This document shows, piece after piece, positions 1 through 7,571 of a stretch of 39,896 nt of DNA. Under the pieces are notes generated by a model. The model saw only the letters and a program-made list of their open reading frames with translations, made no database searches and was not told the origin of the DNA. How positions within the stretch are numbered: position 1 is the first letter of the stretch; each line of letters begins with the position of its first letter. Origin of the DNA: Burkholderiales bacterium (GTDB lineage Bacteria > Pseudomonadota > Gammaproteobacteria > Burkholderiales > Burkholderiaceae_D); assembly GCA_026399895.1 (NCBI GenBank), contig JAPLQC010000054.1:1-39896 (forward strand). Direction: 5' to 3'. The translations under genes and the position numbers were made by a program.

Positions 1-119
1 AATGGTGCTGGCTTCAGCTCGGGGCGGAAGCGTGGGTAGGAGCGAAGATGGGCTGGAGCAGCTTGCATGGGGGCAGACGGGCGAATTCAGGCCGCAAGTA
101 TGCCAGTGTCTGCGTTTGA

Positions 120-174
120 CGACTGATCGGCGACTGATCGGCGACCGATTACCTACCGATTGCCTGCTAATGGG
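120..174. repeat. Degenerate 11-bp tandem array (5 units)
   Basis: Five consecutive 11-bp units tile this stretch exactly. Units 1 and 2 are identical (CGACTGATCGG). Units 3 to 5 (CGACCGATTAC, CTACCGATTGC, CTGCTAATGGG) each match them at about 7 of 11 positions. The array stops one base before the TAG stop codon (175-177, read on the minus strand) of the next gene, so it forms that gene's immediate 3' flank. The period is close to one helical turn and is not a multiple of three, which argues against a coding repeat. A second 11-bp array lies at 37662-37771. Confidence 0.8.
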
Positions 175-429
175 CTACTTGAATGGGTTGTCGACCTGAT
201 CACTTGGCTTGAACGCGATCTGGTCGGGCAGTGCCGGGTCGTTTTGAAGTGCGCTGACCGCGGCATCCAAGATTTGCTTGAGCTGCAGCGCATGTGCCAG
301 CCCGATTTTGTCGCGGGTAATGGCCAGCGATCCGTAAACTTCCAGTTGATCAATGCGGTTTTCAATCGTCAGCGCATCAATGACGAGCGAATCTTTTTCA
401 TTCTCGAATGGTCGCAGCGTTTCACTCAT
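175..429 (-). CDS. Conserved hypothetical protein, 84 aa
   Basis: A small soluble, acidic protein with no signal peptide, no membrane segment and no motif I can link to a function. I chose the ATG at 429 because a GAGGAG Shine-Dalgarno sequence lies just upstream on the minus strand; a longer reading to 504 would run into the nuclease gene. It lies 16 bp downstream of the secreted nuclease gene in the same direction, so the two are probably co-transcribed. The middle of the protein (about residues 20-65) is predicted-helical in character, with Leu, Ile and Ala at regular spacing. The stop codon directly abuts an 11-bp tandem array. The function is unknown. Confidence 0.7.
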   Translation of the reverse strand: MSETLRPFENEKDSLVIDALTIENRIDQLEVYGSLAITRDKIGLAHALQLKQILDAAVSALQNDPALPDQIAFKPSDQVDNPFK

Positions 430-445
430 CCAAAACTCCTCAGCG

Positions 446-1216
446 TTATTTGCGGCTCCGGATACGTGGTTCAGGCAATTCCATCGCGTGCTGCTTGGCG
501 GCATCCGGTAGCTTCGGAAACAAGTTCAAACCGATACGCCGCTCCAGCGCAGCGATGCTGATCACTTGATACTCGCCGCTATCGTCGTTTGGCGCAAGCC
601 ATGCGGCGGCTTCTTGCTTGCCGGGATCGAGCACCGCTTTGAACACATGGGTGGGTACCAGCACTCGACTATTAATGCGTTCGATTTTTTCGCCCTCGAA
701 CACCGGGCCTGTGATGACATACAGCTCGCCACGCAGATTGGTCAGGTGGCGCGTCGCGCCCTCAATGGCCGACCAAAGAATTTGATTGTTTTTACGATTT
801 TGCGGCACGATGTTGGCCAGCGAAAAGCTTTCATGTTGCGCTTGCGCAGTCGGCATATCTGCCGCGGGTGCCATATGGCCGCGATCAAAACCCGAGCGCA
901 CATAGTCGGCTAATTCTGCACCTTGCCCCGGTGGTAGCGCCGGCTCGGCATGGAAGCTATCGGCTCTGGGAATTTCACGCGCTGCTTTCAGGCTGTCTCT
1001 GGTCAGATGCTCGGCAGACCAGAGCGGTGTCTTGGAAACCCCGGAATGCAAGACTGCAAATGCCTCAAAACACAGTCCGACAGCACTGGTTTGCAGTGTC
1101 TTGCGCGTGACTTCCGGCGCAGCCTTTTGGAAAAAGTGACGCTCGCAACTCGGTGGTTGAGCGTGTACCGAGGCCAACAGGCCAAAGAGGAAGAATGCTG
1201 CGAGTAATTTTTTCAT
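446..1216 (-). CDS. Secreted DNA/RNA non-specific endonuclease
   Basis: 256 aa with a classical signal peptide (residues 1-19, ending VHA-Q), so the enzyme should reach the periplasm or the outside. The DRGH motif at residues 111-114 (FDRGHMAPAADM) is the signature of the ββα-metal, NUC1/Serratia-type nucleases; His114 would be the general base. An Asn-rich segment at about 135-144 (NIVPQNRKNNQ) supplies the expected metal-binding Asn. This family cuts single- and double-stranded DNA and RNA without sequence preference, using one divalent metal ion. The length fits a compact secreted member. It is divergent from the phosphoribosyltransferase gene across a 130-bp gap, and it leads a likely two-gene unit with the 84-aa gene. 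A role in nutrient scavenging or DNA clearance is inference; no cognate immunity gene is evident. Confidence 0.88.
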   Translation of the reverse strand: MKKLLAAFFLFGLLASVHAQPPSCERHFFQKAAPEVTRKTLQTSAVGLCFEAFAVLHSGVSKTPLWSAEHLTRDSLKAAREIPRADSFHAEPALPPGQGAELADYVRSGFDRGHMAPAADMPTAQAQHESFSLANIVPQNRKNNQILWSAIEGATRHLTNLRGELYVITGPVFEGEKIERINSRVLVPTHVFKAVLDPGKQEAAAWLAPNDDSGEYQVISIAALERRIGLNLFPKLPDAAKQHAMELPEPRIRSRK

Positions 1217-1346
1217 TGCAGGTTCGATCAGCGAAGGGTGCGGATTCGAAATGCAAGAACATCCGAAGTTCCGGGCGCATATAGGCCAACTGAAACTTGA
1301 TTTTACTCTAAGGAAACTGCGATTTTTTTTGCGCCTGACGGGTCAA

Positions 1347-2069
1347 ATGGCGATGCGAGTCAGCACGCCTCATCCAACCTCTCACGGCTTTGCGGATCGC
1401 GCCGATGCTGGGAAGCAGCTGGCCGATTTACTGGCACAGCAGCCGATCAAGCCAGACACGGTGGTGCTCGCGCTACCGCGCGGTGGTCTTCCGATCGGTG
1501 TAGCGATCGCGCAGCGCTTTGGTTTGCCGCTTGAGCCGCTGCTGGTCAGAAAGCTCGGCGTGCCCCATTTTCCCGAGTTCGCTATGGGCGCTATGGCGAC
1601 CGGCGGTATCTGCTTGGTGGATGATGCAGTCGTGAAAGAACTCAACCTATCCGAGCAGGCGGTACAGCAGGTGATCGAGTCCGAGCAGCGAATACTGGCC
1701 GAGCGCGAACAGCGCTATGGTGCAAGCGTTCCCTTATCAAACTTGCGAGGTCGCGAAGTTATTGTGTGTGACGATGGCATGGCCACCGGGCGCACCATGC
1801 AGGCGGCTATCGCTGCCTTGCGCGCGGCCAAGGTCGCGGCGATCACCGTCGCGGTGCCGGTCATGTCGCAGGAGGCTTTGGCGCGCGTCGCGCCATTGGT
1901 GAAGCAGGTCGAGAGTTTGCTTTGTCCAGCGTCATTTGATGCGGTCGGCCAGTGGTACCGCAACTTCCCGCAACTTGGTGATGACGAAGTGATCAGCTTG
2001 TTGTCGCAGGTTCAGCGCCTGTCGGCTTCGGTATCGACCACCGGCAAGGTATCGACTTCATCTTCCTGA
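1347..2069 (+). CDS. Phosphoribosyltransferase-domain protein
   Basis: About 240 aa. The type I PRTase PRPP-binding loop is clear at about residues 138-150 (VIVCDDGMATGRTM: two acidic residues, then a TGRTM turn). The N-terminal part has LALPRGGLPIG and LVRKLGVP, typical of the stand-alone PRTase-like proteins that are often annotated as predicted phosphoribosyltransferases. The base substrate cannot be read from the sequence. The frame is open upstream to 1251, but homologues normally begin near the MRVSTP segment, so I use the ATG at 1347 (1353 is equally possible); neither has a strong ribosome binding site. The next gene starts 12 bp downstream with its own Shine-Dalgarno, which suggests a two-gene operon. 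The last 20 residues are Ser/Thr-rich and probably disordered. Confidence 0.82.
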   Translation: MAMRVSTPHPTSHGFADRADAGKQLADLLAQQPIKPDTVVLALPRGGLPIGVAIAQRFGLPLEPLLVRKLGVPHFPEFAMGAMATGGICLVDDAVVKELNLSEQAVQQVIESEQRILAEREQRYGASVPLSNLRGREVIVCDDGMATGRTMQAAIAALRAAKVAAITVAVPVMSQEALARVAPLVKQVESLLCPASFDAVGQWYRNFPQLGDDEVISLLSQVQRLSASVSTTGKVSTSSS

Positions 2070-2081
2070 AAGGAGAGCATT

Positions 2082-2474
2082 GTGGAATATCGGACCCAGA
2101 GTATGGATACAACATTGATGAAATGGCTAGGCGGCGTCGCGCTCGGTGCGCTGGCGATGTACATCTCGGATCCCTCGGTCGGGCGACAACGACGAGCGAT
2201 GCTGAAAGACAAGGTGACGCATTACCGGTCACGCACACAAAAACTTTTCAGCAGCCGAGTTCGAGATGTACGTAACCGAATATCGGGATTACAAGCAGAG
2301 GCCAGCAAATTCCTGGCGACGCGCAAGGCCGAGCTTGGCAATCCACAGGTTACGGAAGGCAGCATCGACCTATCGACCAATCCCGAACTACCCCCGGCTC
2401 CGAAGGCGGCGGGATGGGTTGCCGGTGCGGTGGCTGTCGGGGTGTTGACCTGGTTGGTCACATCACGCCGCTAG
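2082..2474 (+). CDS. Small membrane-anchored YtxH-like protein
   Basis: 130 aa, starting at a GTG preceded by a good Shine-Dalgarno (AAAGGAGAG at about 2069-2077). Residues about 13-27 form a glycine/alanine-rich hydrophobic segment followed by SDPSVGRQRRAML. The G-A-M-Y-x-x-DP-x-x-GxxRR pattern resembles YtxH-type envelope or stress proteins. The middle is basic and helical. A second hydrophobic stretch (about residues 108-126, GWVAGAVAVGVLTWLV) lies at the C terminus, just before SRR. The protein could span the membrane twice or be tethered at both ends. It is probably co-transcribed with the phosphoribosyltransferase. No enzymatic motif is visible. Confidence 0.68.
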   Translation: MEYRTQSMDTTLMKWLGGVALGALAMYISDPSVGRQRRAMLKDKVTHYRSRTQKLFSSRVRDVRNRISGLQAEASKFLATRKAELGNPQVTEGSIDLSTNPELPPAPKAAGWVAGAVAVGVLTWLVTSRR

Positions 2475-2488
2475 CAGGCAGTACTCAC

Positions 2489-3310
2489 TCAGGCGCCGAT
2501 AATCCAGCCCTCGAGGGCGTCGTGCGGCGGCAGACCATAGTCTTGGTCGCGCCGTTGCCACGCCCAAGCTGCCATCAATCCGCACAGCACAGCGTCGAGC
2601 AGGTCACCGCTGCCGTCGTCGACGAGTTGGCGCTTGAAGCGACCGGCTTCGAGCCGAATCTGCTGCGGATAATCGCCACGCTCAAGCGCACGCAAGATGG
2701 CACGACGGCTTGCATGCCGCTCGGGTGTTTGCTTGGCCGGTGTGTCGCTCTTGTAAGACGCGCTCGTAATGCCGCGTGCCACCAATCCGGGGTAGGCCTC
2801 GAGTGCAATGCGCGAGCGATCCCCTGAATGCATGAACGGAATATGGACGCCTACATCCAGCAGCAGCGGCGCGCCCGCGTGCAGCATATAGGCCACTGGT
2901 GGGTTAACCCATTTCATGGGCGATGATGATCGTGCTGGAAGATCACAGCCACGGTGAATGAATTTAGAGCCGGCTGGTCGTGCATCGCAGACTGCCTTGA
3001 AGTGGTTTCGTAGCGCTGCGCGGTCGAGTTGTCGGACATGCTGTATGAGCGCCGACCACTCACTCGGCCAGCCAAGTAGCTCGATTAGCTCGCGCGGAAA
3101 TGAGAATGGAAAATCGAAGCCGCCGAGCCAGGGCCCCGGTTGCCGCAACCATTCGACAAAGCTGGAAAAATCATGCAGCGTGGTCAGCGCTTCAAGGACG
3201 AAGCTGTCGCCCTGCAGATGGCCCGATGCAATCGTGATGCCTTTTCTCGGGCGCGGCGCCGAGGTGAAGTCGACGCCGTGGAGGAGTATCGATGACTGCT
3301 CAGCCGCCAT
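2489..3310 (-). CDS. DUF429 family protein
   Basis: 273 aa from the ATG at 3310; an in-frame TTG at 3322 is also possible. Family-typical segments are the N-terminal GVDFTSAP, GFDFPFSFP at about 65-75, EAYPG at about 170, and the C-terminal DLLDAVLCGLMAAWAW. DUF429 proteins adopt an RNase H-like fold, and the acidic residues in GVDF, GFDF and DLLDA could form a metal site; that is family knowledge and inference, and no reaction is established. The start codon lies inside the last codons of minE (11-bp overlap), with no separate Shine-Dalgarno, so translation is probably coupled to minE. Its job in or near cell division is unknown, and the linkage may only be transcriptional. Confidence 0.78.
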   Translation of the reverse strand: MAAEQSSILLHGVDFTSAPRPRKGITIASGHLQGDSFVLEALTTLHDFSSFVEWLRQPGPWLGGFDFPFSFPRELIELLGWPSEWSALIQHVRQLDRAALRNHFKAVCDARPAGSKFIHRGCDLPARSSSPMKWVNPPVAYMLHAGAPLLLDVGVHIPFMHSGDRSRIALEAYPGLVARGITSASYKSDTPAKQTPERHASRRAILRALERGDYPQQIRLEAGRFKRQLVDDGSGDLLDAVLCGLMAAWAWQRRDQDYGLPPHDALEGWIIGA

Positions 3311-3554
3311 CCGGCAGCACAACGTTCACATCGAGCACCTCGAGGTTGCCTTTTTTGTCGAGCGAGATCTTGATGTCTTCCGGATTGACTCGGACATATT
3401 TAGAGATGACCTCGATCAATTCACGGTGCAGCGCAGGCATAAAGTCTGGCCCATTGAGGATATGCCGCTCACGGGCGATGATGATTTGAAGACGTTCTTT
3501 GGCAGCACCCGCGGACGCTTTCTTGTTGTTGAACAAGAACGAGAAAATATCCAT
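3300..3554 (-). CDS. minE: Cell division topological specificity factor MinE
   Basis: 84 aa, the normal length. The N-terminal MDIFSFLF is the membrane-targeting segment. The anti-MinCD helix follows (AKERLQIIIARER, about residues 18-30), and the rest forms the topological specificity domain (ELIEVISKYV, VNPEDIKISLD, about 45-65). MinE stimulates the MinD ATPase and drives the pole-to-pole oscillation that confines MinC to the poles. It starts one base after the minD stop and overlaps the DUF429 gene. All expected parts are present. Confidence 0.97.
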   Translation of the reverse strand: MDIFSFLFNNKKASAGAAKERLQIIIARERHILNGPDFMPALHRELIEVISKYVRVNPEDIKISLDKKGNLEVLDVNVVLPDGG

Positions 3555-3555
3555 C

Positions 3556-4371
3556 TCACTTGCCTCCGAAGATACGGGAAAGCAAACCGGGTTTCTCGTA
3601 TTCAGCGAAGCGTAGCGGCCGATCCTCGCCTAGGAAGCGAGCGACTAGATCTTTATAGGCGTCGGCGACGTCGCTTTCGTCAAGGTGTACTACGGGCGTG
3701 CCTTGGTTTGAGGCGTGTAGCACCGACTCGGACTCGGGAATGATACCGAGCAGAGGAATGCGCAATATCTCCTGCACATCCTCATACGACAGCATCTCGC
3801 CAGCCTCGACTCGCTTGGGCGAATAGCGAGTGATCAGCAAGTGCTCCTTCACTGGCTCGACGCCGGTCTGAGCGCGGCGCGACTTCGCCTGGATGATGCC
3901 CAAAATACGGTCAGAGTCACGCACTGACGAAACCTCGGGGTTAGTCACGATGATCGCCTCATCAGCGAACGTGAGAGCCATGACAGCACCGCGTTCGATA
4001 CCGGCCGGAGAATCGCAGACAATGTACTCGAAGCCCGAGTTTTTCATCTCTTCCAGAATGCGCTCGACACCCTCCTCGGAGAGTGCATCCTTATCACGTG
4101 TTTGCGACGCCGGGAGCACGAATAGATTGTCACAGTGCTTATCTTTAATCAGCGCCTGTGTCAGCGTTGCTTCACGGTTGATGACATTGATCATGTCATA
4201 CACCACGCGACGCTCGCAACCCATGATCAGGTCGAGGTTACGCAAGCCAACATCAAAATCGATCACCGCGGTTTTTTTGCCGCGTAGTGCCAGCCCAGAA
4301 GCAAAGCTGGCGCTGGAGGTGGTTTTTCCCACGCCGCCTTTGCCAGAGGTAACGACAATAATTTTTGTCAC
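3556..4371 (-). CDS. minD: Septum site-determining ATPase MinD
   Basis: 271 aa. The deviant Walker A motif of ParA/MinD ATPases is at the N terminus (SGKGGVGKTTSSASF, about residues 9-23; the signature lysine is in GKGG). VIDFDVGLRNLDLIMG follows at about 37-52, and the D-S-P-A-G-I-E switch region is at about 120-126. The C terminus ends in the amphipathic membrane-targeting helix (KPGLLSRIFGGK). MinD binds the inner membrane when loaded with ATP and recruits MinC; MinE triggers its release. It sits in the order minC-minD-minE, 44 bp after minC. Confidence 0.98.
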   Translation of the reverse strand: MTKIIVVTSGKGGVGKTTSSASFASGLALRGKKTAVIDFDVGLRNLDLIMGCERRVVYDMINVINREATLTQALIKDKHCDNLFVLPASQTRDKDALSEEGVERILEEMKNSGFEYIVCDSPAGIERGAVMALTFADEAIIVTNPEVSSVRDSDRILGIIQAKSRRAQTGVEPVKEHLLITRYSPKRVEAGEMLSYEDVQEILRIPLLGIIPESESVLHASNQGTPVVHLDESDVADAYKDLVARFLGEDRPLRFAEYEKPGLLSRIFGGK

Positions 4372-4415
4372 GAAAAACTCCTTGTCTGAGTTTGTCAGTT
4401 AAACAGGTTAAAAAA

Positions 4416-5177
4416 CTATTTCAGTGCCATGAGACGAAGCTCGAGTCGCTCATCCTGCAGTAATACCTGAACGGCTTGCCCTTTGAGTTCCTTCGGCCAG
4501 CCATCCTCAAAAGTCCGGTAAACGCCGCCGATGGAAACCAACTCGGCTTCCATGCTTGTGGCGATAATGCGCGCCTCGGACGATCCGGCAGCCCCAGCAA
4601 GCGCGCGGCCGCGCAGCGGCGCATAGACATGAATACTTCCGTCGGCAATCACCTCAGCACCCGGATTAACCGTTGCCATCACAACCAGATCGCCTCCGCG
4701 CGCATACACCCGTTGACCACTACGCACCGGCGTATCGATCACCTTGGTGACAACCGACGCAGTCGCTGCTGTAGTTTCAGCGATTTGAGCCGCTACCGGC
4801 TTAGGCGCTGTGGTTGGCGCTGGGGTTGCTGCTGCACTCGGCTCAGCCTGCGGCGGCGAGGGCGGTGGCGTTAGCTCGAAGGTGCGCGACTCTTCGAGCG
4901 ATTCGGGTGCGTTACGAACAGCCACCGGATTCAGGCGGTGCGAACGGAATAGCGCGATGAGCTCTGGCCATGCAATGCTGCCGGGCACAGGCGGCGCCAG
5001 CAAATTGCCCAGATCAATCACAGTGAAATCGTCTTCGAAGTAATCTGGGGTGCCGCCAGTCACCTGCGAAAGCGCAGCGGACACTTTAGCCAGATCGGTG
5101 TCGCCGAGCAGGGCAGCGACAGCAACCACGGTAGAAATCTTTATTTCCAGGGGTTTCCTGGTCTGGTTTTTCGACAT
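4416..5177 (-). CDS. minC: Septum site-determining protein MinC
   Basis: About 253 aa. The N-terminal FtsZ-antagonist domain covers about residues 1-105. A Pro/Ala/Thr-rich linker follows (about 108-150, including [20 protein letters not shown]). The C-terminal β-helix domain that binds MinD contains the [15 protein letters not shown] repeat pattern, [20 protein letters not shown] and [17 protein letters not shown]. The linker is long compared with E. coli MinC, but Burkholderiales members often have an extended one. I use the ATG at 5177, where the conserved part begins; a GTG at 5228 would add 17 residues. MinC blocks FtsZ ring assembly away from mid-cell. It is the first gene of a min operon led by the -10 element near 5292. 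Confidence 0.95.
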   Translation of the reverse strand: MSKNQTRKPLEIKISTVVAVAALLGDTDLAKVSAALSQVTGGTPDYFEDDFTVIDLGNLLAPPVPGSIAWPELIALFRSHRLNPVAVRNAPESLEESRTFELTPPPSPPQAEPSAAATPAPTTAPKPVAAQIAETTAATASVVTKVIDTPVRSGQRVYARGGDLVVMATVNPGAEVIADGSIHVYAPLRGRALAGAAGSSEARIIATSMEAELVSIGGVYRTFEDGWPKELKGQAVQVLLQDERLELRLMALK

Positions 5178-5291
5178 ACTGTCCCGGATGATGGCGTCAC
5201 TTGCGGCAAACAAAAAACCGAGTCGCACTCAAGACTGCAAACTTTGCGTACTTGCGGTGTTGCCAGTGCCAACCGACGCGTCCAGCCCAAT

Positions 5292-5297
5292 ATTATA
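5292..5297 (-). promoter_or_regulatory. Perfect -10 box (TATAAT) for the min operon
   Basis: The minus strand carries TATAAT preceded by GCAGG. No good -35 hexamer lies 16-18 bp upstream. Transcription from here would start near 5285 and give a leader of roughly 105-110 nt before the minC ATG at 5177. Confidence 0.5.
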
Positions 5298-5401
5298 CCT
5301 GCGCAGCTTGTGCTGATTGCGCGCAAATTTTGTTAAGTCTGTAGAAAAACGCCGCTTGGCTGCTCGGCCGGGTACCGAGCTCATGCATGATGATTGAATG
5401 A

Positions 5402-5432
5402 CATGAAGAAAGCCGGGTTTTTAACCCGGCTT
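5402..5432 (-). terminator. Rho-independent terminator after the Crp/Fnr gene
   Basis: A 10-bp perfect stem (5410-5419 with 5423-5432) closes a 3-nt loop. On the minus strand it reads AAGCCGGGTT, loop, AACCCGGCTT and is followed by TTTCTTC. It lies 16 bases past the stop codon of the regulator gene and separates it from the min operon. Confidence 0.8.
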
Positions 5433-5447
5433 GTCTTTGTGTACAGG

Positions 5448-6290
5448 CTATTGATTCATGCTGGATGGGGAAGATTTGGCGCGCCGGCCCGCGGCCTTGG
5501 CACGCGCGCTTGATGGCGGCAGCCGTCGTAAGGTGCGTAGCGCGTCGATATCCTTGATGCCGATGGACCGCTGATCCACGCTGATCAAACCGATTTCGTT
5601 GAAGGCAGAAAGGGTCCGGCTGACGGTCTCGAGCGTGAGCCCGAGGTAGCTACCGATTTCATGCCGGGTCATACGCAAGTTGAAAAGCTTACTCGAGTAG
5701 CCCATCTCGGAAAATCTTTCCGACAGCGAGACCAGAAACCGCGCGACCCTGGCTTCCGCAGACAAGGCACCCAGCATGGTGACCATGGCCTGTTCGCGTA
5801 CCAGTTCTCGGCTCATGACGATATACATCGAGTGCTCGAATTCGATATGGCTGCGGCCAAGTTGCGTGAATTTTTTGAAAGGGACAAGAATCAGATCGCA
5901 ATTCGACAACGCGACAGCTTCGGACATGTAGCGTTTGGTATGTATGCCATCGACACCAAACATATCGCCTTTCATCGGGAAGCTGAGCACTTGCTCATTG
6001 CCAAACTCGTCGATCAGTACGGTTTTTAGGAAACCCGAATGAACAATGAACAAGGTATCGAACGGCTGTCCTATCGTATGGATTCGCTGCCCTGCCTTGA
6101 ACTGGACATGTTGAAACACGAACTCTTCATCGTCGAAATGATTAGTCGCCGGGATGCGTAACAGCTCACAAATTTCGTTCAGGTTGGACCACAACTTACC
6201 TTGCCGATGCCAGGCTCCATCGACCCCTGGAGTGAGGCCGGGGTTCGAGGGGATATTGGCGGATAAATCAGAGTGTTGAATAAGTGTCAT
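5448..6290 (-). CDS. Crp/Fnr-family regulator with Fnr-type DNA-binding helix
   Basis: About 280 aa from the ATG at 6290, chosen because AGGAG stands 7 bases before it; ATGs at 6296 and 6326 are in frame but poorly placed. A cyclic-nucleotide-binding-like β-roll covers about residues 60-160 (KAGQRIHTIGQPFDTLFIVHSG). A winged HTH follows at about 200-260 (MTRHEIGSYLGLTLETVSRTL). The recognition helix keeps the E-x-x-S-R pattern that contacts TTGAT half-sites in FNR. Unlike FNR, there is no N-terminal cysteine cluster: the only cysteines I see are one near NEICELL and one in NCDLIL, so a [4Fe-4S] oxygen sensor is unlikely. The C terminus carries a basic, Ser/Arg/Lys-rich tail of about 25 residues. 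It is a single gene with its own terminator. The signal it senses is unknown. Confidence 0.88.
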   Translation of the reverse strand: MTLIQHSDLSANIPSNPGLTPGVDGAWHRQGKLWSNLNEICELLRIPATNHFDDEEFVFQHVQFKAGQRIHTIGQPFDTLFIVHSGFLKTVLIDEFGNEQVLSFPMKGDMFGVDGIHTKRYMSEAVALSNCDLILVPFKKFTQLGRSHIEFEHSMYIVMSRELVREQAMVTMLGALSAEARVARFLVSLSERFSEMGYSSKLFNLRMTRHEIGSYLGLTLETVSRTLSAFNEIGLISVDQRSIGIKDIDALRTLRRLPPSSARAKAAGRRAKSSPSSMNQ

Positions 6291-6513
6291 GCTCATCTCC
6301 TGTGTTGTTTGAGCGTCTGATTTCATTCATAAGTACTGATTTTTATTTTTACGCTTGTGCTTCGTCTCTCATTTCTTGGTGAGGTAAGTATCAGGGCATG
6401 TTTTGTTTGGCGCTATCGGGACACGCTGAATGCAGCAAGCGTTCGAACCGAAAATCTGTAAGGTCTTTCCTAATAATCCATCGAGTCATTAATTTGTTTT
6501 TAATTGATCCGTC

Positions 6514-7158
6514 TCAAGGCTTGAATTTCTCCAGTAACCCTTGAGTCATTGCGTATTGCACTAACTCGGCCAGGGACGGTGTACCAAGCTTATGAAGAAT
6601 GTGCGCTTTATGCGTGCTGATAGTTTTAACCGAGAGATGTAACGCTTCGGCGATATCGGTGACAGATTTTCCGGTGATCAGCATGTTGAAAACCTCGAAC
6701 TCTCTATTGGTCAGCGATTTATGCGGCAGATCGTGCCGGTTAGGCATGGCGTCCATCGCCAGTTGTTCGGCTACCTCCATACTGATATAGGGTCGACCTG
6801 AATGAACTTTTCGAATTGCCACCAAAAGGTCTGTCCCTGCACTCTCTTTGGTGATGTACCCATGCGCACCCAGTCGAATGGCACGTGCGGCATATTGATC
6901 CTCATCGTGCATAGTGAGTACTAGTATCGCGATACTGGGTGCTTCTTCCTTGATTTGCTTGATCAGATCCATACCGCTACGACCGGGCATCGACAGATCC
7001 ATCAGCAGAACATCGAACCCTCCCTTGCGAACCAGGGCGAGCACCTCGAAGCCGTCGGTTGCCTCGGCAATCACCTCGACATCTTCGGCTTTGCGCAAGA
7101 TGTACTTCAAGCCTTCACGCATTAAGGCATGGTCGTCGGCGAGAACAACTCGAATCAT
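6514..7158 (-). CDS. NarL/FixJ-type response regulator
   Basis: 214 aa. The receiver domain (about 1-120) has the acidic pair D8-D9, the phospho-acceptor D54 (LLMDLSMPG), T82 and K104. The LuxR-type HTH (about 147-210) contains LTNREFEVFNMLITGKSVTDIA and LSVKTISTHKAHILHKLG. It should bind DNA as a dimer once phosphorylated. No histidine kinase gene is in the window, so the partner lies elsewhere. It lies 223 bp upstream of the Crp/Fnr-like gene in the same direction. An Fnr-type box stands upstream at 7333-7346, with a -10-like hexamer at the spacing expected for class II activation. Confidence 0.92.
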   Translation of the reverse strand: MIRVVLADDHALMREGLKYILRKAEDVEVIAEATDGFEVLALVRKGGFDVLLMDLSMPGRSGMDLIKQIKEEAPSIAILVLTMHDEDQYAARAIRLGAHGYITKESAGTDLLVAIRKVHSGRPYISMEVAEQLAMDAMPNRHDLPHKSLTNREFEVFNMLITGKSVTDIAEALHLSVKTISTHKAHILHKLGTPSLAELVQYAMTQGLLEKFKP

Positions 7159-7571
7159 GCTTCGTCACCCCGGCAAAGGGCAGCATCAATGCCGCTCGCT
7201 GGGAACCGAGGGTTGCCCCTGACCGCCCGATTACAGAACTGTCTCGTTAGACTTATTGGCATGTCGATTTCCTCTAGTAACAAAATTGCAACATTTTCAG
7301 CAAATTTATCAGCTTTCCACAAATGGACCAAGCTGATTTGGATCAAAACTCGGGATATAAATGAAAATTCGTGCTTGTAAACTTGTGCGAGATTCTTCGT
7401 AGAAACTATTCTGATTCTGCCGAGAAATAATCGGTTCGATCAGTACACCTCAACTGCTAGACTTGGGCATGTTTTTGGTTTGACCCGACTTCCTCAAACC
7501 AAACGCAGATTGATAAAGATGTATTGAAGTCGCTTTAAGCGGTCATTATTTTTTGATGAAGGCATTCAAGA
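7159..7571. other. Long intergenic region between divergent genes
   Basis: This 413-bp gap separates the response regulator gene (-) from the DUF2721 gene (+). It is clearly richer in A and T than its neighbours and carries no credible ORF. Beyond the Fnr-type box and -10 listed separately, I see no RNA gene and no strong repeat. A weak promoter-like pair on the plus strand (TTGTGC at 7383, TATTCT near 7407, 18-bp spacer) could serve the DUF2721 gene. Confidence 0.55.
7305..7346 (-). promoter_or_regulatory. Fnr-type box with class II-spaced -10 element
   Basis: CTGAT-TTGG-ATCAA at 7333-7346 matches the FNR consensus TTGAT-N4-ATCAA at 9 of 10 positions. Reading leftward on the minus strand, GATAAA (7305-7310) lies where a -10 hexamer should be if the box is centred at -41.5, the classic position for direct activation. 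The predicted start is about 7298, giving a leader of about 140 nt to the response regulator ATG. No comparable -10 exists at that spacing on the plus strand. Confidence 0.55.

Noticed and set aside
2..199. Open frame on the plus strand at the left edge
   Set aside because: It runs through the 11-bp array, has no recognisable protein character, and overlaps the 84-aa gene; a real gene entering from the left cannot be excluded but is not supported.
3893..4402. 169-codon open frame on the plus strand
   Set aside because: Antisense to minD, whose motifs are complete; composition (Ser/Arg/Thr-rich) is that of a shadow frame.
6504..6517. A second FNR-like site (TTGAT-CCGT-CTCAA) upstream of the Crp/Fnr gene
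   Set aside because: It overlaps the stop of the response regulator gene, and no -10 element lies at the matching distance toward the Crp/Fnr gene, so autoregulation is not supported.
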